A DNA stretch of 64,000 nt from Nannobrachium achirus (GCA_963921795.1 OY997640.1:53655321-53719320), one strand, 5' to 3'. Counted from the stretch's first letter, positions 1-38,726 are shown. Numbers and translations: made by a program. The notes: generated by a model not told the origin, from the sequence alone.

Positions 1-335
1 GAGTGACGTCACCAACTTGGTGAACTCACCAACAACAAGTGCGACCTGATATAAAAATAACAAGGCGCAAGCTGGCATCTCGGTAGAGTGCCAACATACA
101 GACAGCACCGAACATCACCGATCGCAATACTTGCGTGCTCTGCTGGCACACAGGCCATATATATGGCCACGAGTGCACTCGACAGAGTACAGTCTAGTTT
201 CATTAGTCCAACGAAGCTCGGCCAATGTGGTATGGGGCGGGACATAAAGTACGTACATACAGCCGTGGGACATACATACACACAGACAAAGCCAGATGTA
301 GGAGCATCACTCAAAAACAAAGATTTGACATACTG

Positions 336-388
336 TAGTAACTCTGAGGACCCCCTAAGGGTACCTGACCCCCTGTTGAAGACCCCTG
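336..388. mobile_element. hAT-type element end fragment (GTTGAAGACCCCTG terminus)
   Basis: Matches the right end of the hAT copy at 46368-46850: TAGTAACTCTGAGGACCCCC leading to TGTTGAAGACCCCTG. Only this end remains; the rest of the copy is not recognisable to the left. Confidence 0.7.
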
Positions 389-571
389 GGCTAGAGTTGA
401 ACCATTTACATTTTACACCCTCTATTCTTAGTAAAATTCATCTGAATTACAACCGTTTTTGGACTGCTTTTTTCTCCAAATCTATTCGCCAAAAAGCTCA
501 TAGCGCAGCAAGTCATTGATCTGCTATGTTGGGCAGATGTTCCCTTCTAGAATAGGCATGCTGGTTAGGTC

Positions 572-575
<4 letters not shown>

Positions 576-626
<51 letters not shown>
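576..626. repeat. (GT)n microsatellite
   Basis: About 25 GT units, nearly uninterrupted. Confidence 0.97.
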
Positions 627-629
<3 letters not shown>

Positions 630-2527
630 TGTGACGTGTTCATCTGAAGATTGACTGTCTCCATGTCGCACTCATGAGCACTTCACATTCAAAGTATATT
701 GGATTGCATCCACTGTCTGTCTGGAGGCGGCAACACAAGAGCTGGTCTCATTACTTGTGTTGTGAAGCACTATTACTAAGCACACCACACGCCTCCAGTA
801 CGAAGCTCAATCAATACATTCTTTTCTCAGGTACTAAGAGAAGAAATTAAAGATAGGGAGTGACAGAGCGAGAGAGATCATCAACGAGCACCATGGTCAC
901 TAGTACTTGACCATGGAATGACAATGGAATGTTACATGATTTCCAACTACAGATCTGCTGTTCAGCGCCATTGTTGCATTTTTAAGCATGGTGGTGCTAT
1001 TTGTCCTGTAGTGCCCCTGTCGCTTGATTTGATACTAAATCTCAGCCGTGGCATATAGACAAAAGACCCTTTACTCTGCCCAGGCGCTAACCGGCTGGAG
1101 AATGTTGGAACCATTCGGGCTTAATTAAACAATTAATCACATTATTTTCCCTTTCACCACTGGAGTGACAGCTGCACTCCCACACTGATTAATTGCAGTT
1201 AAGAATGATCAATGAGGTTATGCGCCAAATATGCCAAAACACACCTGACACCACATTACCCACCTGTATTTGTTTAATACTTATAATGAATGCTGTGATA
1301 TTTGGAACAATAAACACCTTGATTGTAACTGTAAACAGACTAAGCAAGGTCTAGTGTTAACCTAGCATCTTTTTATTTTTTTCCTTTTTTGAGGGCTTGT
1401 GCTGTAAATCAGCACCATCAAATTAAGGGCATCATAAATAAGGTTGCTATTTGGCCAAAGGGTAAATTCATCACAGCGGAGTAAGATTAAGGTCCACAAA
1501 CACAAAGCAATGAGCTGTTGCCAACATGCATCCATATATGGGCATTCCCAGATATGGGCTTAATATTGATGACATCATGCGTGACACACGCACATGATCT
1601 GCAGGTTTTCATACTAAATGCGACCTATGGTTGCAACAATGTGAGGATAATGAAATAGTCTCCTTCAAGGTCATTAGATGTGGGCCGGCCACGACTTCTC
1701 CCTTCCTCTACATTATATGGCTCAGAGCCTTATGCTCCTCACTCTTGGGTTCATGTAATGTTGGTCATCCCAAAAGTCAAAACATCCTGCACTTGCATTG
1801 GGTTGCTCTGAATAAGACGTCCAATAACTGCTGAAATACAATATGTACAATATGAACAATCCGTGTGCACAATCCCACACGTTTTATTCAAGCAAACTCG
1901 AATTCCCTTTATAAATTAATGTATGGTCGAATTGACTTCTCCAAACTCTCGTCTGTGATGCAAATCTGTCCGCAGGGCCACCTTTCTCGCATGCCTTTAT
2001 GCATTTCTGTCATGTGCACTTGGGCACAGCCCAAAGGTATCACCGTCCTGAGAGGCAGGTGTTTCCTTTTGAAATAATGCTATCTCTTGGAAGGAGATGT
2101 CTCTCTAGGCATTCACCTCAGGATAGATTGGCTGCGCCAGCAGAATTCAGATGAGCTGAAGATTGGTTGAGCCTCTAACGCATCTCCTCCTCCAACCCCC
2201 CCCCCCTCAGTTGGAGTGGTGGTAGAAAGAGCGCTGTCTAGCCAGTACCCAGGTTTTTGCAAGCAGCTCGTAATATATACAGTATCATCAAGGGAACATC
2301 ATAGAATTTTCAAGAGATTATAGGGTTAGGCACAATGACATTTCTAGACTATTGTTATAGATCATGAAATCTTAAAGTGGCATTATTTCACCCACAATAC
2401 AGCATAACAGTTCTTTGTTCATTCAGCATTCAGTGATACGCATTCTTTGAAATTCTGTTAGTTATTTTGAGTAATTTAAAGTATTGACACAGCTCTACAT
2501 ACTTCATCATTGATGAATAGCAAAATA
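627..2527. other. Unannotated intergenic stretch
   Basis: No gene seen. Near 1530-1590 there is a short match to the repeat at the right window edge (GGGCTTAATATTGATGACAT). A C run lies at 2198-2207. Nothing else recognised. Confidence 0.5.
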
Positions 2528-2596
2528 GAAAAATAGACAATCTACAAACTCGCGTGTAGCAATGCAATATGGTGAGCTTGTAGATTGGTTATTTTC
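2528..2596. repeat. Short palindromic repeat (AGATCTACAAGC hairpin family), diverged
   Basis: Arms AAAAATAGACAATCTACAAA and the complement of GAGCTTGTAGATTGGTTATT enclose a ~20-bp loop. This is one of about 15 copies of the hairpin in the window, and among the more diverged. Confidence 0.6.
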
Positions 2597-3321
2597 ACTA
2601 TTATTGAAAATAAAAATCGTCATTTTCATTTTAAAACTTTTGAAGATTTGTCCCAAAAAGGGATGTGGTTAATTTCAGGGGATATACAGTGTGTGAAATT
2701 ATTCCCTGAATACAGTATATTTTTGGTGACTAGGGCTCACAACTAGGTGTCCAATCAGGCATGGTGACCTTACCCAATGTCTGGCATTCATGAAATATTC
2801 ATTGCTGTTGAGTGTATTACAGTATGCATACATCATTCTCGCCCCTTTCCAGAAATAATCAGAGGCTTCCTGTCATGAACCATCATGAATGCTATGAGTT
2901 ACCTGTGGTGATCTTTGCTCCAATCAAATCTCTCCACCCCACTCCCCCGTCTGTCGCTTGCTTTCTCTTCCTCACTCCCTGTTTTCTTCCGCTGTTGCCG
3001 AGCATCCCTCTCTTTGTTTCTTCCGCTGCTCTTTTTGCATTTTCTCACACAGGCCCACAAAGACTCAGGCTCAAGGTGTGAATGCAAATACTGAAATTAC
3101 ACTGTCTCAACATGAGGTGACAATGTATCTTCAGCAACGTTTTTTTTTTTTTTTTTTTTTTATACTTCACTGCTGAGCTGTATCACACTAGTCAGTGCAG
3201 TGTTGGAGCAGACAGAATGATTGCACAGTTTGAGCAAAGATGCTACATGTATAAAGCAGTGGGTGAGAAACAATTTCTAGCACCACAGCAGTACATGCAA
3301 TAAGAAAGAACACGTTAACTG

Positions 3322-3496
3322 AAGGCCTCTCCATACTTCGACCGAAACCGCCGTTTTCGGTCAAAAGGTCCTTTTCTACCATAAAATTATATCCCTCGGG
3401 ACTTCTGAAAAGCATTGGACCGAACGAGAGTTCGGAAATTTGCACGTCGGAAAACACAACTCACCGAACATTTCGGTCGAAGTATGGAGAGGCCTT
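3322..3496. mobile_element. Small inverted-repeat element (MITE), GGCCTCTCCATAC family, copy 1
   Basis: Terminal inverted repeats AAGGCCTCTCCATACTTCGA and its complement enclose 175 bp, including an inner GACCGAAA/TTTCGGTC pair. Two further copies lie at 27123-27302 and 30084-30180. TTAA is preserved at both ends of the 30-kb copy, pointing to a piggyBac- or Kolobok-like origin; here the flanking TTAA has decayed. Confidence 0.8.
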
Positions 3497-3879
3497 GAGT
3501 ACATTGACAAAGAATGCATCATGAGAGAAACAATTCTCAAAAAGGACTCACTGTGCAGTGGGACACTACTCATGGTGATGTCTGATTGTTATGCAGCTGT
3601 CCTTCTTAGCTGTTCATAATCTAACCGAATATTGCACTGGCCATGAAGCCAAGACGCAATATAATATCACAATATTCAGCCATTAATGTCTGCAACTTGC
3701 AGACATGTTACAAATCACCTTTTGAGTTCAGACCCGCTGGTCGAGAAAATCGATCTATAACCTCCTGTGTAAAAAATACTTTTCATGTAGACTTTCAAAT
3801 ATATAATACCCCAGAAAAACAAACAATATAAATGTACTTATCTTAGAGGAAAAAGATACCCTGTAACAATTTCTGACTT

Positions 3880-4409
3880 AAAAAGTCAAAAGTAATTTTT
3901 ATTGAAAAAATGCAAAGAGGGAAGTCATGAATGGAGAATCTGATGATGACAGACTGTCCTTTAAACAGAAGTTCACAGGTTTGATCTCAGCATGCAGCAA
4001 ATGTGTATTAATCAACAGCCATGTGTTCTGTCGACGTGTCCTTGAGCAAGACACTGTGAGCGCCATACTGTACCTCACTTCCTCTGGGTAACAGCATCAA
4101 CCATTGCTTTAATTACAGTATACTCCAACGTATGACGGTTTCACTCGCCGAAAATAGACAATCTATAGCGTTGGATCAGCTTTTTTTCGGTGAACGACAC
4201 CGCTGTACAACAACGTATAAATCAGGCTTAAATGCCTGAAATGTAAAAGTAATTATTTTTAAAAATTGCATCATTCTTGGCACTGTTATCACACAGCCTG
4301 GAGCCATAAAACTTGGCAGCTTAGTCACACTGTAATCGTATTGATGATGATACTCAGACAGTGGATCCTTGTGATTCCCAATGTGCACTTGTCTCTCCCA
4401 ATGGGCTGC
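3880..4409 (-). other. gstcd: Probable GSTCD 3' untranslated region
   Basis: About 500 nt of non-coding sequence between the GSTCD stop and the first good AATAAA on the minus strand. It holds no recognised repeat. The 3' end is inferred from the signal only. Confidence 0.5.
3898..3903 (-). terminator. Candidate GSTCD polyadenylation signal AATAAA
   Basis: TTTATT on the plus strand reads AATAAA on the minus strand, 506 nt past the GSTCD stop. No canonical AATAAA was noticed between it and the stop. Cleavage would be expected 10-30 nt further on. Confidence 0.5.
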
Positions 4410-29485
<25,076 letters not shown>

Positions 29486-30083
29486 TGCAAATTGACAACA
29501 ACCAAGGTTGGATAGCAATGAAAGGAAAGCAAGACCGGGTATTCTGTGGCACAAATGAGAAATGTCACAGCCTCATTGTTCCTCTGACTCTTTCCCTCTC
29601 TCACCGGCTGATATTAAGCAGATCCCAGAGGAGATGAGAATGAAAAGAAAGAAAGTGAGGGTTGAAATTAAGAAGTAGTGAAAATTAGGAACCGTATTGA
29701 CCAGACTCCACGGTTCATTTGGATGAGTAATTGTCATTGACACTTGCGCTCTTGGGGAACTCCTGGGAGGCCTCACTATTGAAGCCTCTGTTGCACCCAG
29801 AATACATTTAGGATTTAATTGGAACCTGCATTACATGGTGGGATGACATTGAATAGTCAGTGCACAGCCATAGCAAAGGAAATGCTGGCTACCTTAATTA
29901 TACTTTGTGATTGGATGCTGAATGTAATGTAGATAACTGCTGTTCGTCTGGCCGGCACCGTTATCTTACGCTGGATGTGTGGTACTGTTGTCCCTGTACT
30001 GTGTGTGACAGTACCTCTGTGATGTTCGTAGTACACTTACTAATGGGGAAATAAAAACAAGACAAGGACAATGGCTTCAGCAC

Positions 30084-30180
30084 TTAAGGCCTGTCCATAC
30101 TTTGACCGAAACCAAACTTTTCGGTCAAAATGAAAATGTGCACGTCAGAACATTTCGGAGATACTATGGACAGGCCTTAA
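30084..30180. mobile_element. TTAA-flanked MITE, GGCCTGTCCATAC family, copy 3 (97 bp)
   Basis: TTAAGGCCTGTCCATACTTT..ACTATGGACAGGCCTTAA with exact TTAA on both sides. It is the best preserved but shortest copy; its interior is deleted relative to 3322-3496. Confidence 0.85.
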
Positions 30181-30314
30181 TATGGTGTTCAATGACCCAC
30201 TAAACAAAGAGGTTCCGGGGTTGGCATCAAACTGGCCAGTTGCCACCATCCTCAACTAGTGTGTGACTGACTACATCTCCAGTTTGGGCAAATGGAAAAA
30301 GAAAACGTTGTTGA

Positions 30315-30438
<124 letters not shown>

Positions 30439-31139
30439 AATCCCGCGCATGTGTGTGTGTGTGGACAAAAACAGGCAACATTTGGTTTGGTTTGTATATC
30501 CATACAGTGTAATGTGTGTGCATGTCTTCCAGCATCCCTCCGTCTTATCATTGTCTGTTTCTTTGAAGGTCACTCTGTGGCTCATAATCAAACCCATGCA
30601 CTCTGTCCCTGTAGGAGTGAGGGGGTGGATAGCATAGAATAAGTAACCGATATCCGACATGGATGGAGTGGGTTCACAACTTTTCCTTTCATGCTTTTTT
30701 AATGTGGTGAAGGCAAGCAGGGTGAAGGCAAGGTCTGCAAAGTTTGGTCCAACAGTCGCTGTAATTGCCTGTGCCCCCTACCCACTCCTACAACTTTCTG
30801 ATGTATAATCGAGTGGAGGCACTTCTTCGCATCCAAAAGAGTTTGAACTCAAAGATCCACAAGTGAAAAGAAAGCCAAGAAAGTCGGCATAGTTCATGTG
30901 CAGTTGTTTGCTTAGTTAACAGCTGTTGAAATTATGCGGTACAATTTATACAAACAAGCAACAGCTGTATTTAGGCATTGAATGCCTATTTAGAATCGCA
31001 GCACAACAATTGTATCATCCTGTAATACTTGTAGCTTACCTATAAATGTATTTTATGTAAATAACTACCTGCTTTCTGTGCAAACAGTGGTTGTTCCCAG
31101 ATAAGATGTGAGTAAAATCCCCCAACCACAAATGCCTTG

Positions 31140-31825
31140 TTAACTCATACAGTGCCCCGGGCCACAAGTGGCCGCTAGAGTGCCAGAAATCTCTCTATAG
31201 ACCTTCGCTCTAGCTTCCGTCGACACTGTCCCAAGTGCCTTGGGATTTCACTCCAGCCAATGCTATGTGGGACGAGAGGAGGAAGCTAGCTGACACGTAG
31301 CCAAAATGCTAACCCCTTTAGAAGCCCGATCTAAAGCTATTTCAGTCGCAAAAAACTTTCTCTTTGGGTCTGGGAACACAATCCGGAAAAAATCCTGTCT
31401 AAAGATGTGATTTATTATTGGAGTGGGCGGCGCGATGCGGCCGTTAGCGCGACTACGGCCCGTGTATGGCCGAGTGTTGGCCCGGACCATGGATGGACGT
31501 TTAGACCGGGGCTTCGTTGAGGCCTCCGATTAAATAATTCATTTTATTAAATATCCCGGACTACTTCGGGATAGGCACCCCGGAATATGTTGCGCCGCCG
31601 ACAGTATAGATTGAGGTTTTTTTGGGGGTCTCTAAACTTTATTTTAAACCATTTTCAATGGAATAAATCGTCGGACCATCTAGCGTCTCTCGTTGGTAAG
31701 CGCTGGACGAGCAAGGACCACCCACGTTGCTCCAAGCAGCTCGGGGTAAGTAAAATAGCAAATAAAATATTGGATTGGATTGAAATAAAGCCGAACTTGT
31801 TCGGGATAGGCACAAAAAGGGTTAA
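31140..31825. mobile_element. TTAA-flanked DNA element (AGTGCC family), copy 2
   Basis: TTAACTCATACAGTGCCCCG at the left and GCCGAACTTGTTCGGGATAG then GCACAAAAAGGGTTAA at the right, with TTAA kept on both sides. It aligns with 18847-19533 in direct orientation (CTCTAG..GCTTCC near the left end; GACCACCCACG..GCAGCTCGGGGTAAG near the right). No transposase. Confidence 0.8.
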
Positions 31826-31969
31826 TGCAGCACCCAATCAATCAATAAATCAATCAATTGATCTCAGATTTTTTATTTTTTTATGATTAGTACTTTAATA
31901 AATGTTTCACACTACTTATATGTCCCAATATGTCCCAAAAAAGGGGGACCACTGCATACATACCCAGCC

Positions 31970-32310
31970 GATTACAGTACTTGCGCGCTCTGCTTGCGCA
32001 AGTAACAAGAAAGATGCAATCGGAAATTGCAAGTGTTGTTGCCGTGACGCGAATTTCGCTGATGAATTTCCGTCTTACCATGTGAATTTTCCCCATTCAA
32101 GTCAATGGGGAAAATTAATTCACTAATAATTAATGGCCATATACGGAGATCTCTGTGTCAGTTCTTGTCCCTTTTATTCCTATATGGAGATCCCTGATGT
32201 CATCAATATTAAGCCCATATCTTGTAAAGCCCATACAATAAATGGACAGACATACTGTGTCTCATGTGGTCTCTGAATTAAAGTCAATGGAGAAAATTAA
32301 TTCACAAATA
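31970..32310. repeat. Satellite-like repeat, complement of the right-edge tandem repeat
   Basis: Contains CCCTGATGTCATCAATATTA and GCCCATAT, the complement of the unit near 63797. It is flanked by two direct copies of AAGTCAATGG(G/A)GAAAATTAA about 180 bp apart. The part near 31975-32010 also resembles 113-150. Confidence 0.5.
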
Positions 32311-32332
32311 CATTTATATAAATTAAACTATA

Positions 32333-33290
32333 TAATAATAATAATAAAACTTTATTTGTATAGCACCTTTCATGACATGAAATGCAGCTCAAAGCGCTTT
32401 ACAGAGCAGAAAATGAAACACAAGTGCTTAACAGAAAAAAATACACATGATTACAGTAAATTAGAGAAAAATAAAAACATAAAACATTGAGGAACATTTA
32501 AAACATTTTAAGAACAGTGCAGACTTCAAAAGCAACAAAGGAATCTAAAAATTCAGCTAAAAGCAAGAGTATAGAAAAAGGTCTTAAGCTGTGCTTTAAA
32601 GCTATCCACAGAGGCTGCCTGTCTTAGTGGGACGTAGTGGGAGTTTATTCCAAGCTGTCGGTCCATATTTTTTATATGTCATATTAGGCACATCAAGCAG
32701 GTCTGCACTAGAAGACCTGAGGGGGCGGTTTGGAACGTATCTATGCAGGCAGTCATAGAGAAAAACAACCGGGAGCAAGTGTAGCGACGCTAAGACTGGA
32801 GTAATATGTTCTCTTATCTTAGTTTTAGTTAAAACTCTGGCTGCAGCATTTTGAACAAGTTGTAGTCAGTAGTTATCTTTGCAGACCAGAGAGAAGTGCG
32901 TTGCAGTAATCAAGCCTAGAGAAAACAAAGGCGTGGATCAGCGTTTTTGCATCGTCCAACGACAGATAAGCTCTAATTTGCGCAATATTTCTAAGGTGAA
33001 AGAAGGCAATCGTCAGCAATGGGTCTAGAGCACAGGGGTCAACTGGAGCTACCGAGAGATACAGCTGGGTGTCATCAGCATAGAAATGGAAATTCACACG
33101 TGAGCGGAAATAAGTTCTCCCAGCGGCAGTATATATAGGGAGAACAATTAGAGGACCAAGAATTGAGCCCTGTGGAATACCAGAACAGATCTTGTGTTTG
33201 TTGTGTTTGTGGGAGTAGTAGCACGGCAAAACCTTTTTTACTTGGGAGATGATGGAGGATGCAATAAAGTCGGACAAGTACTATAGTTAC
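32333..33290 (-). mobile_element. 5'-truncated LINE: reverse transcriptase C-terminal half and 3' UTR
   Basis: Minus-strand frames read GIPQGSILGPL, FYADDTQLYLS (the RT catalytic YADD box), then IRAYLSLDDAKTLIHAF and SRLDYCNALLSGL, the order seen in CR1/L2/Rex-type fish LINEs. Downstream 32340-32870 corresponds to the remaining C-terminus (VQNAAARVLT) and a 3' end reading CTATACAAATAAAGTTTTAT followed by (ATT)n. Several frame breaks make it inactive. Confidence 0.85.
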
Positions 33291-33829
33291 TGGTTTAACC
33301 ACACTAATAACTTAAAGAATAAAAGCTATTGTAACAACACATAATTATACAGTATTTGTCACATCATTATCATCTTAGCATGATCGTATGTGATCAGGCG
33401 AACTTGTAAAGATGTACAGTAAGTATAATGTTAACTATTATGTTTAATACAAGGTATTTTGCAATGCAAAATAAGCAGTGTGGTCATATTATTGTTTTGG
33501 TATTAGCAAAAGCTTTTCATTTAATTTTGATAAATGACAGTACTCCAATAAATGCATTTTTCATTAGCATAATCATACTGTACCATGACAATTTGGGAGC
33601 AGTCCATGTCTTGGAGTGGATAACTCCATTTATTAATCCTAATAAATGGAGTCTCACTGGCCAAACAGTGACTACTTCATAGAACAACATAATCAAAATG
33701 GCTTTTCTTCATTTTAGTTACTGTATGCCCTAAGCTTACTGGAAGTCTAAAATATTCTACATGCAGTAAGTCAAGCACAACAATTCCAGGCGGATATTCT
33801 ATTAAATGATGTTGAAATGATGATGGTGC
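33291..33829. other. Unannotated AT-rich stretch
   Basis: No gene or repeat recognised. Confidence 0.5.
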
Positions 33830-34296
33830 TTAACTCTTTTACTGCCAGATGTTTTATTTATATTTATTGTGTCTGGCGCCAGCAAAAAGCGGCTTACCTT
33901 TGCGACATTATAGTAGATAGATAGACATTAATTTATTTTTTATTTTTTTTGGATTGTGCAACATGCACTTTGGCAGACCAGGCAGCAGAGGGCGGCGTCA
34001 TGCAAGAATTAATGTGAATTTGACCGTTATGTGTTGCCATCCATTGAGACCAGTCTCTGGCCACAGAGCCACAGGGCCAGAGAAATCAACACGGAAGAGA
34101 ATTGGTCTCCGTTGATGTTAACGCATAAGGGATTTTTAAGACCATCACTGCGGGCGATGTGATTACAGTACACGGCGGCGCGACCCCTCATCAGCTTACA
34201 GACATCAACCAGGTAAACGAACGAACGGCCGTATTGGCGCGACGCGACACAGAGAAATGGGGCGAACGGGAACGTCCGTAGCAGTAAAACAGTTAA
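33830..34296. mobile_element. TTAA-flanked DNA element (TTTTACTGCC family), copy 1
   Basis: TTAACTCTTTTACTGCCAGA opens and GCAGTAAAACAGTTAA closes the element; TTAA duplicated. Strong direct match to 50793-51251 throughout, including GCAGACCAGGCAGCAGAGGG and GGCGAACGGGAACGTCC. About 460 bp, no transposase. Confidence 0.85.
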
Positions 34297-35270
34297 TATT
34301 GGAAAGCTCTTCTGCTACCCGTGGGCTGAGAGCTTTCTTTCGGCACTGCATGTTAGGCCTGACTGAGTGGACATCAGCCTCAGTTGCCAGGTATCTGATG
34401 CCAAAGATTATCTCAGCACACACTCTTTTCCTTTCCCCTTCAATGCTCTTTTCGTACCTCAGAAATTACAGCTCTACATTTCACATTGGCTTTTGGCACT
34501 GATTCCTGCCCCACCTGCCGCAGGCTTTATGAGCAGTAGGAAAGTGGGCTTAGGATGTCCTCTGTCCAACTAAACGCTCCCATCGACTCATTAAAATAAT
34601 AAAGAGCATAAAACAAAATGGATCTTTCTAAAGGGTGGCCCTTGGACTGTACCTCATTAAATCTGCTGAAGAGATGATGAATGGAGAGGTATAACTCAGG
34701 TATAATGCAAGGAGTTCTATGATCTTTGGCACTTTTCTACAGTAATGGACTTATTCATGCCCAGCTGGAGATTAAAGTCCCACAAAAGTGAGTTATGACA
34801 ACAATAATTAGGAAGAGGCAGCAAATGCCACTAATACATGAGCAAACACCCTCGGCTAGCATGAAACTGCATGGTTCCTTATATAAAACCTCATTGTAGA
34901 CAGCAGGACTGTAATATTGTTATGCCCACTGTTGCCTTCAGTAAAGAAAGTGTAGATATTTTCACTGTAAAATAGTAAGTTAAAGATTGTCAAGATTCAA
35001 GAGGGTATATTCTCTCTCATACAGGTACAGTACAAACAGCAAACTTTTGCAGACTGTGGTAAAAATCCCAATATACAACAACAATATAACAAGTCCAATC
35101 GGGCTGAACCAGGACCCAATTTAGGTCCAAACGGATGTTGTGTTATGGTGTTTTTGGTCAAAATAGGCCCCACCCATACATTTGTAAAGGCAATTACAGG
35201 CATTGGTATGGAGCATCAAAAACCTGTTTGACGGTCATTATCACTTGACTCACAAGACCATCTGTGTCTA
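34297..35270. other. Unannotated stretch
   Basis: No gene or repeat family recognised. Confidence 0.5.
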
Positions 35271-35570
35271 AAGGGCCATTTATAGTTACGTATGGTTGAT
35301 TTTGTACGTTTTGGGTGAGAGATTACGTACAGTAAATCCGTCGACATGCATAGTTCCTCCTCTACGTTATCCGCAAGGGTACAGATTTAAGTTAACCACA
35401 TATGGATCCAGACCCGGAGTAATTATAACAAAACACACCCGCTCATATAATTCCCAAGTATATGATGAGCCGCTGAGCTAATTAATCAGCTCTTCTTGTG
35501 TGCCTCGTCTTGCTGACAGCTGTTGGAGGATAGGCGGTGTGTGTGTGTGACTGTGTGAGAGTGAGAGAGA

Positions 35571-35605
<35 letters not shown>

Positions 35606-35973
35606 AGGAGTCAACAGTCAAGCCGCCCTCTTCACGTGGTTGCGACGTTTCTTTTTCCCCGTTTCTTGATACAATATATTTCTCATTGGGACACAGTTTG
35701 AGAACCGCTGTCATAGAGCAGAGTTAAAGTAATTTTCCTCACTGCTGCGCCTATGTTTGACAACGGTGGCCGTGGGTACTTCTTGCTACGGATACATCTT
35801 GTACGTTGAGTCCGTCCAGTTGGGTGCTGTACGTAAGGGTCCGTATACAGAGCTAAATCATCCGGAGTATTACGTACTGGGAGTCAAACCGGACCAAGCG
35901 GAGGAAAGTTCTCTCACCCTCCGTTGCTTGTGTATTCCTGCAGTCATTATGTACTACTATGCATGGTACTTAA
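35271..35973. mobile_element. DNA element with AAGGGCCATTTATAGTTACG end, copy 1
   Basis: Left end AAGGGCCATTTATAGTTACG..GTTGATTTTGTACGTTTTGG and right end ..TATGCATGGTACTTAA. Both ends match, in inverted orientation, the copy at 43403-44315. The right ~200 bp (GGTCCGTATAC, ACCGGACCAAGCGG) also match. TTAA at the right end hints at a TTAA-type element; the borders are approximate. Confidence 0.6.
35534..35605. repeat. (GT)n microsatellite inside the element
   Basis: GT repeats broken by GAGA units, absent from the other copy. Confidence 0.95.
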
Positions 35974-35989
35974 TTTGGTCAGGGTAAAA

Positions 35990-38592
35990 AAGATTACACT
36001 GGACATTGGCGAAAAACATAATATCCTGCCCCTGGCCGTTCCAGCCTGCCAGAAATAATGAAATCACAAGAGGAGTAAAAAAAAAATAAAGCTATGATGT
36101 GACATCTTACAATAGCCTGTGGAAAGAATCTTGGCCTTCTTCATGGCATATGAAGCTTAGGGGAGCCGCTGGGTGACATGATGGCTTTGTCTCATTAGAT
36201 TCAAAAAGCTTCATCTCAATCTCATCTCCGGTCACAGGGGAGATGCAACAGAAACAGTACGTGGCACAGCACAAGATTCACTGGGGACATGTAGGCAAAG
36301 GAGGACAATCTGCATGTTGATTTATCTGCACTCCTGTTCGCTCATACATTTCCACTCACACAGTCTTCCAGTTAATTTATAAAATGGACCGCGATGTGAC
36401 AAAAAGTACACTGTATCAACTAGCTGAAAGGAGCCAAGGCTAAAGTGAACCAACAGTGACCTGCTGTGTGACAGGTAGACTAATACTCTCCATCCCAAAC
36501 TGACTTGCTGTCATTACTCACATCACAGGGATGAAGAGAGGGGAAAAAAGCATCATGCGGCACAACACTCACAACATACTGTAACTTTAGACGAATATAA
36601 GTGTATAGAGTTTAAATTAGGAGGAACTTATCATGGATGCCTAGCTGTTTCTGTCTTGTCATAGATTAGCACACACAGCGTCACAGACAAGCAACTAAAT
36701 ATAAATCATCCTTCAGAACACATAGTTTTCCCAGGATCCTCTTTTCCCCTGCAGGTCCCAGGTCAGTACACCCAGTGCTACCTCCGCCTTCAGACATCTT
36801 CCTCCACTGGGATATGCTCTATTATTCTCCACTGGTGCAGATTAGTAACCCGGTCCCATCCAGCTCAGATGCAGGATCGTCTAAAAGCATTTATTGATAC
36901 ATGTTATGTATGAGCCTTCTTTTCTGCTTATTTAATTGTTTGCTTGTTCTCAGAACCACCCAGAAGCACAGGCCTGACTGTCGGGTTAAAGAGCTGGAAG
37001 TTTGTTTTGATCTTTATCTTTTTGGAGACCCAAAGTACCAAACAATGCAATAGGATGAATGCTATTCTCACCTTCTAGATTCTTGGCTTAATGTCTTCAC
37101 CTCTGCCACCATGTTTATTTATTATACTTCCCAGCTAAGTGACTGTGTCTACAACTGTCAATGACTAGTATTTTTTTTTTATTGTTTGTATTAACCGGTG
37201 TTGATTCCTATTTTACTTGATTGCATACATTAGATGTGTACATACAATGTATGTATATAAATGTATATAAGCATAACTATTTGTTCACTAAATTGTGAAT
37301 GTGCATGTGATGAATGTGTACACATTTTACATTAGGCCAGCTTTCCAACAAAAACACATGCTGTGATCTTTAGAAGTGTTGTAAACAAGCAAGTAAAGTT
37401 TGAGGCATAACTGGGGACCTGCAGAGGACCATCTGTGTTGCCCTCGCAACAGTAGGAGAGAGAACACAAAGGGCAGCCAACAAGACATCAACAGGTTGCC
37501 AGCGCGATGATATAGCAAACCACAGGCTGGCTCTAGTTGTTACAACAGATAAGTCATCCATTGAAGTGGATGGGAGTTTGTATAACCTTGAAACATGGTG
37601 TGTAAATGTGTTAGTGTGGTGTGTGATGGCCACTCACTGAGATTCAAATCGAAAAAGTTAATTCTCTGTCTTCGTTTACTGTGATCCCCGGAATACACTA
37701 CTGCAGACAGTCACGTACCTTTAGTTAGGAATCAGATGGGACTTGCTTTTTTCCCCCCAAATCTTTTTTTGTTTAACCTTTTTCCACTGGCTGATGTGAG
37801 CTGAGAACAGAGTGCCGATACTAGTACTGTTTATAACAGGGGTCATGGTGGGCTGCTATTTGGCACGAAGCCAGAGATGACATGCAGCGGGTGAGAACAA
37901 TTCTTGTCCAATGACAGGAAGAACATTTGCAGTTGGTCCAATGGAGGGAAAGAGTCCTTCAGTGATAACCTGACAGGACAGACATCCCGTTTTTTCCCAT
38001 CACTTTTACTCCTCCATGGGACCTTGGCTAGTTATGGGGAACATGGATGCACATGTTAATTAAGAATATTTATCATAGATATGATTTTACAAAAAAAAAA
38101 AAAAATCATACATACATAATTATACAATTAATCACATTGACAACTCTGAGATGACTATTACAACCACAGTCTTCTACACCTGGCCACTAGAGCAGCTCCA
38201 CTGGTACAATTACTGTATATGTTGAGGATGTACTTTGTTAATGGTACTTTCCCTAGCCATGGCCCTGGGATTCAAACAAGTGACCGTTTGGTTACAAGTC
38301 TCAAATCTATTCCTGTAACTCCTCAACATCACTGCCCCCAGTCCCCCCACCGAGGCGAGCGGATCCTACACAGTGAAGCTGGAAGAAGAAGCATGTGAGG
38401 CTGTGAGCCCTCATACTGCCTGTGATGCCACACAATGGCTCTGGGCTCTATCAGACCGCCACATCAGGCAGATCAGAATGTAAACATGTCGTGAACACAG
38501 GGGGCCCCCTGATTCAGCACCAGACATCCGTCTCCACAGGAGGAGTACTGGCTGGTTCAGCGATTAAACATAAAGGAACCACATTGAAGATT
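35990..38592. other. Unannotated stretch of 2.6 kb
   Basis: No gene, exon or recognised repeat; A-run at 38088-38105. Confidence 0.45.
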
Positions 38593-38672
38593 CTAGTACA
38601 CAGGGGCGTCACACCAAACTCTGGGCCCTGGGTACAAGGATTCACTGCGGGCCCCCCATGAATGTTAACTAT

Positions 38673-38726
38673 TGAAAAATAGCAGATATACAAGCTCACG
38701 CGAGCTTGTAGATCTGCTATTTTTCA
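38673..38726. repeat. Palindromic hairpin repeat, compact copy
   Basis: TGAAAAATAGCAGATATACA then AGCTC, loop of about 4 bp, then the near-perfect complement. One of the cleanest copies. Confidence 0.9.

Noticed and set aside
4140-4200. Degenerate CGCCGAAAATAG / TTTTTTTCGGTGAACG palindrome as a hairpin-family copy
   Set aside because: The resemblance is limited to the A-rich end and GACAATCTA; too weak to count.
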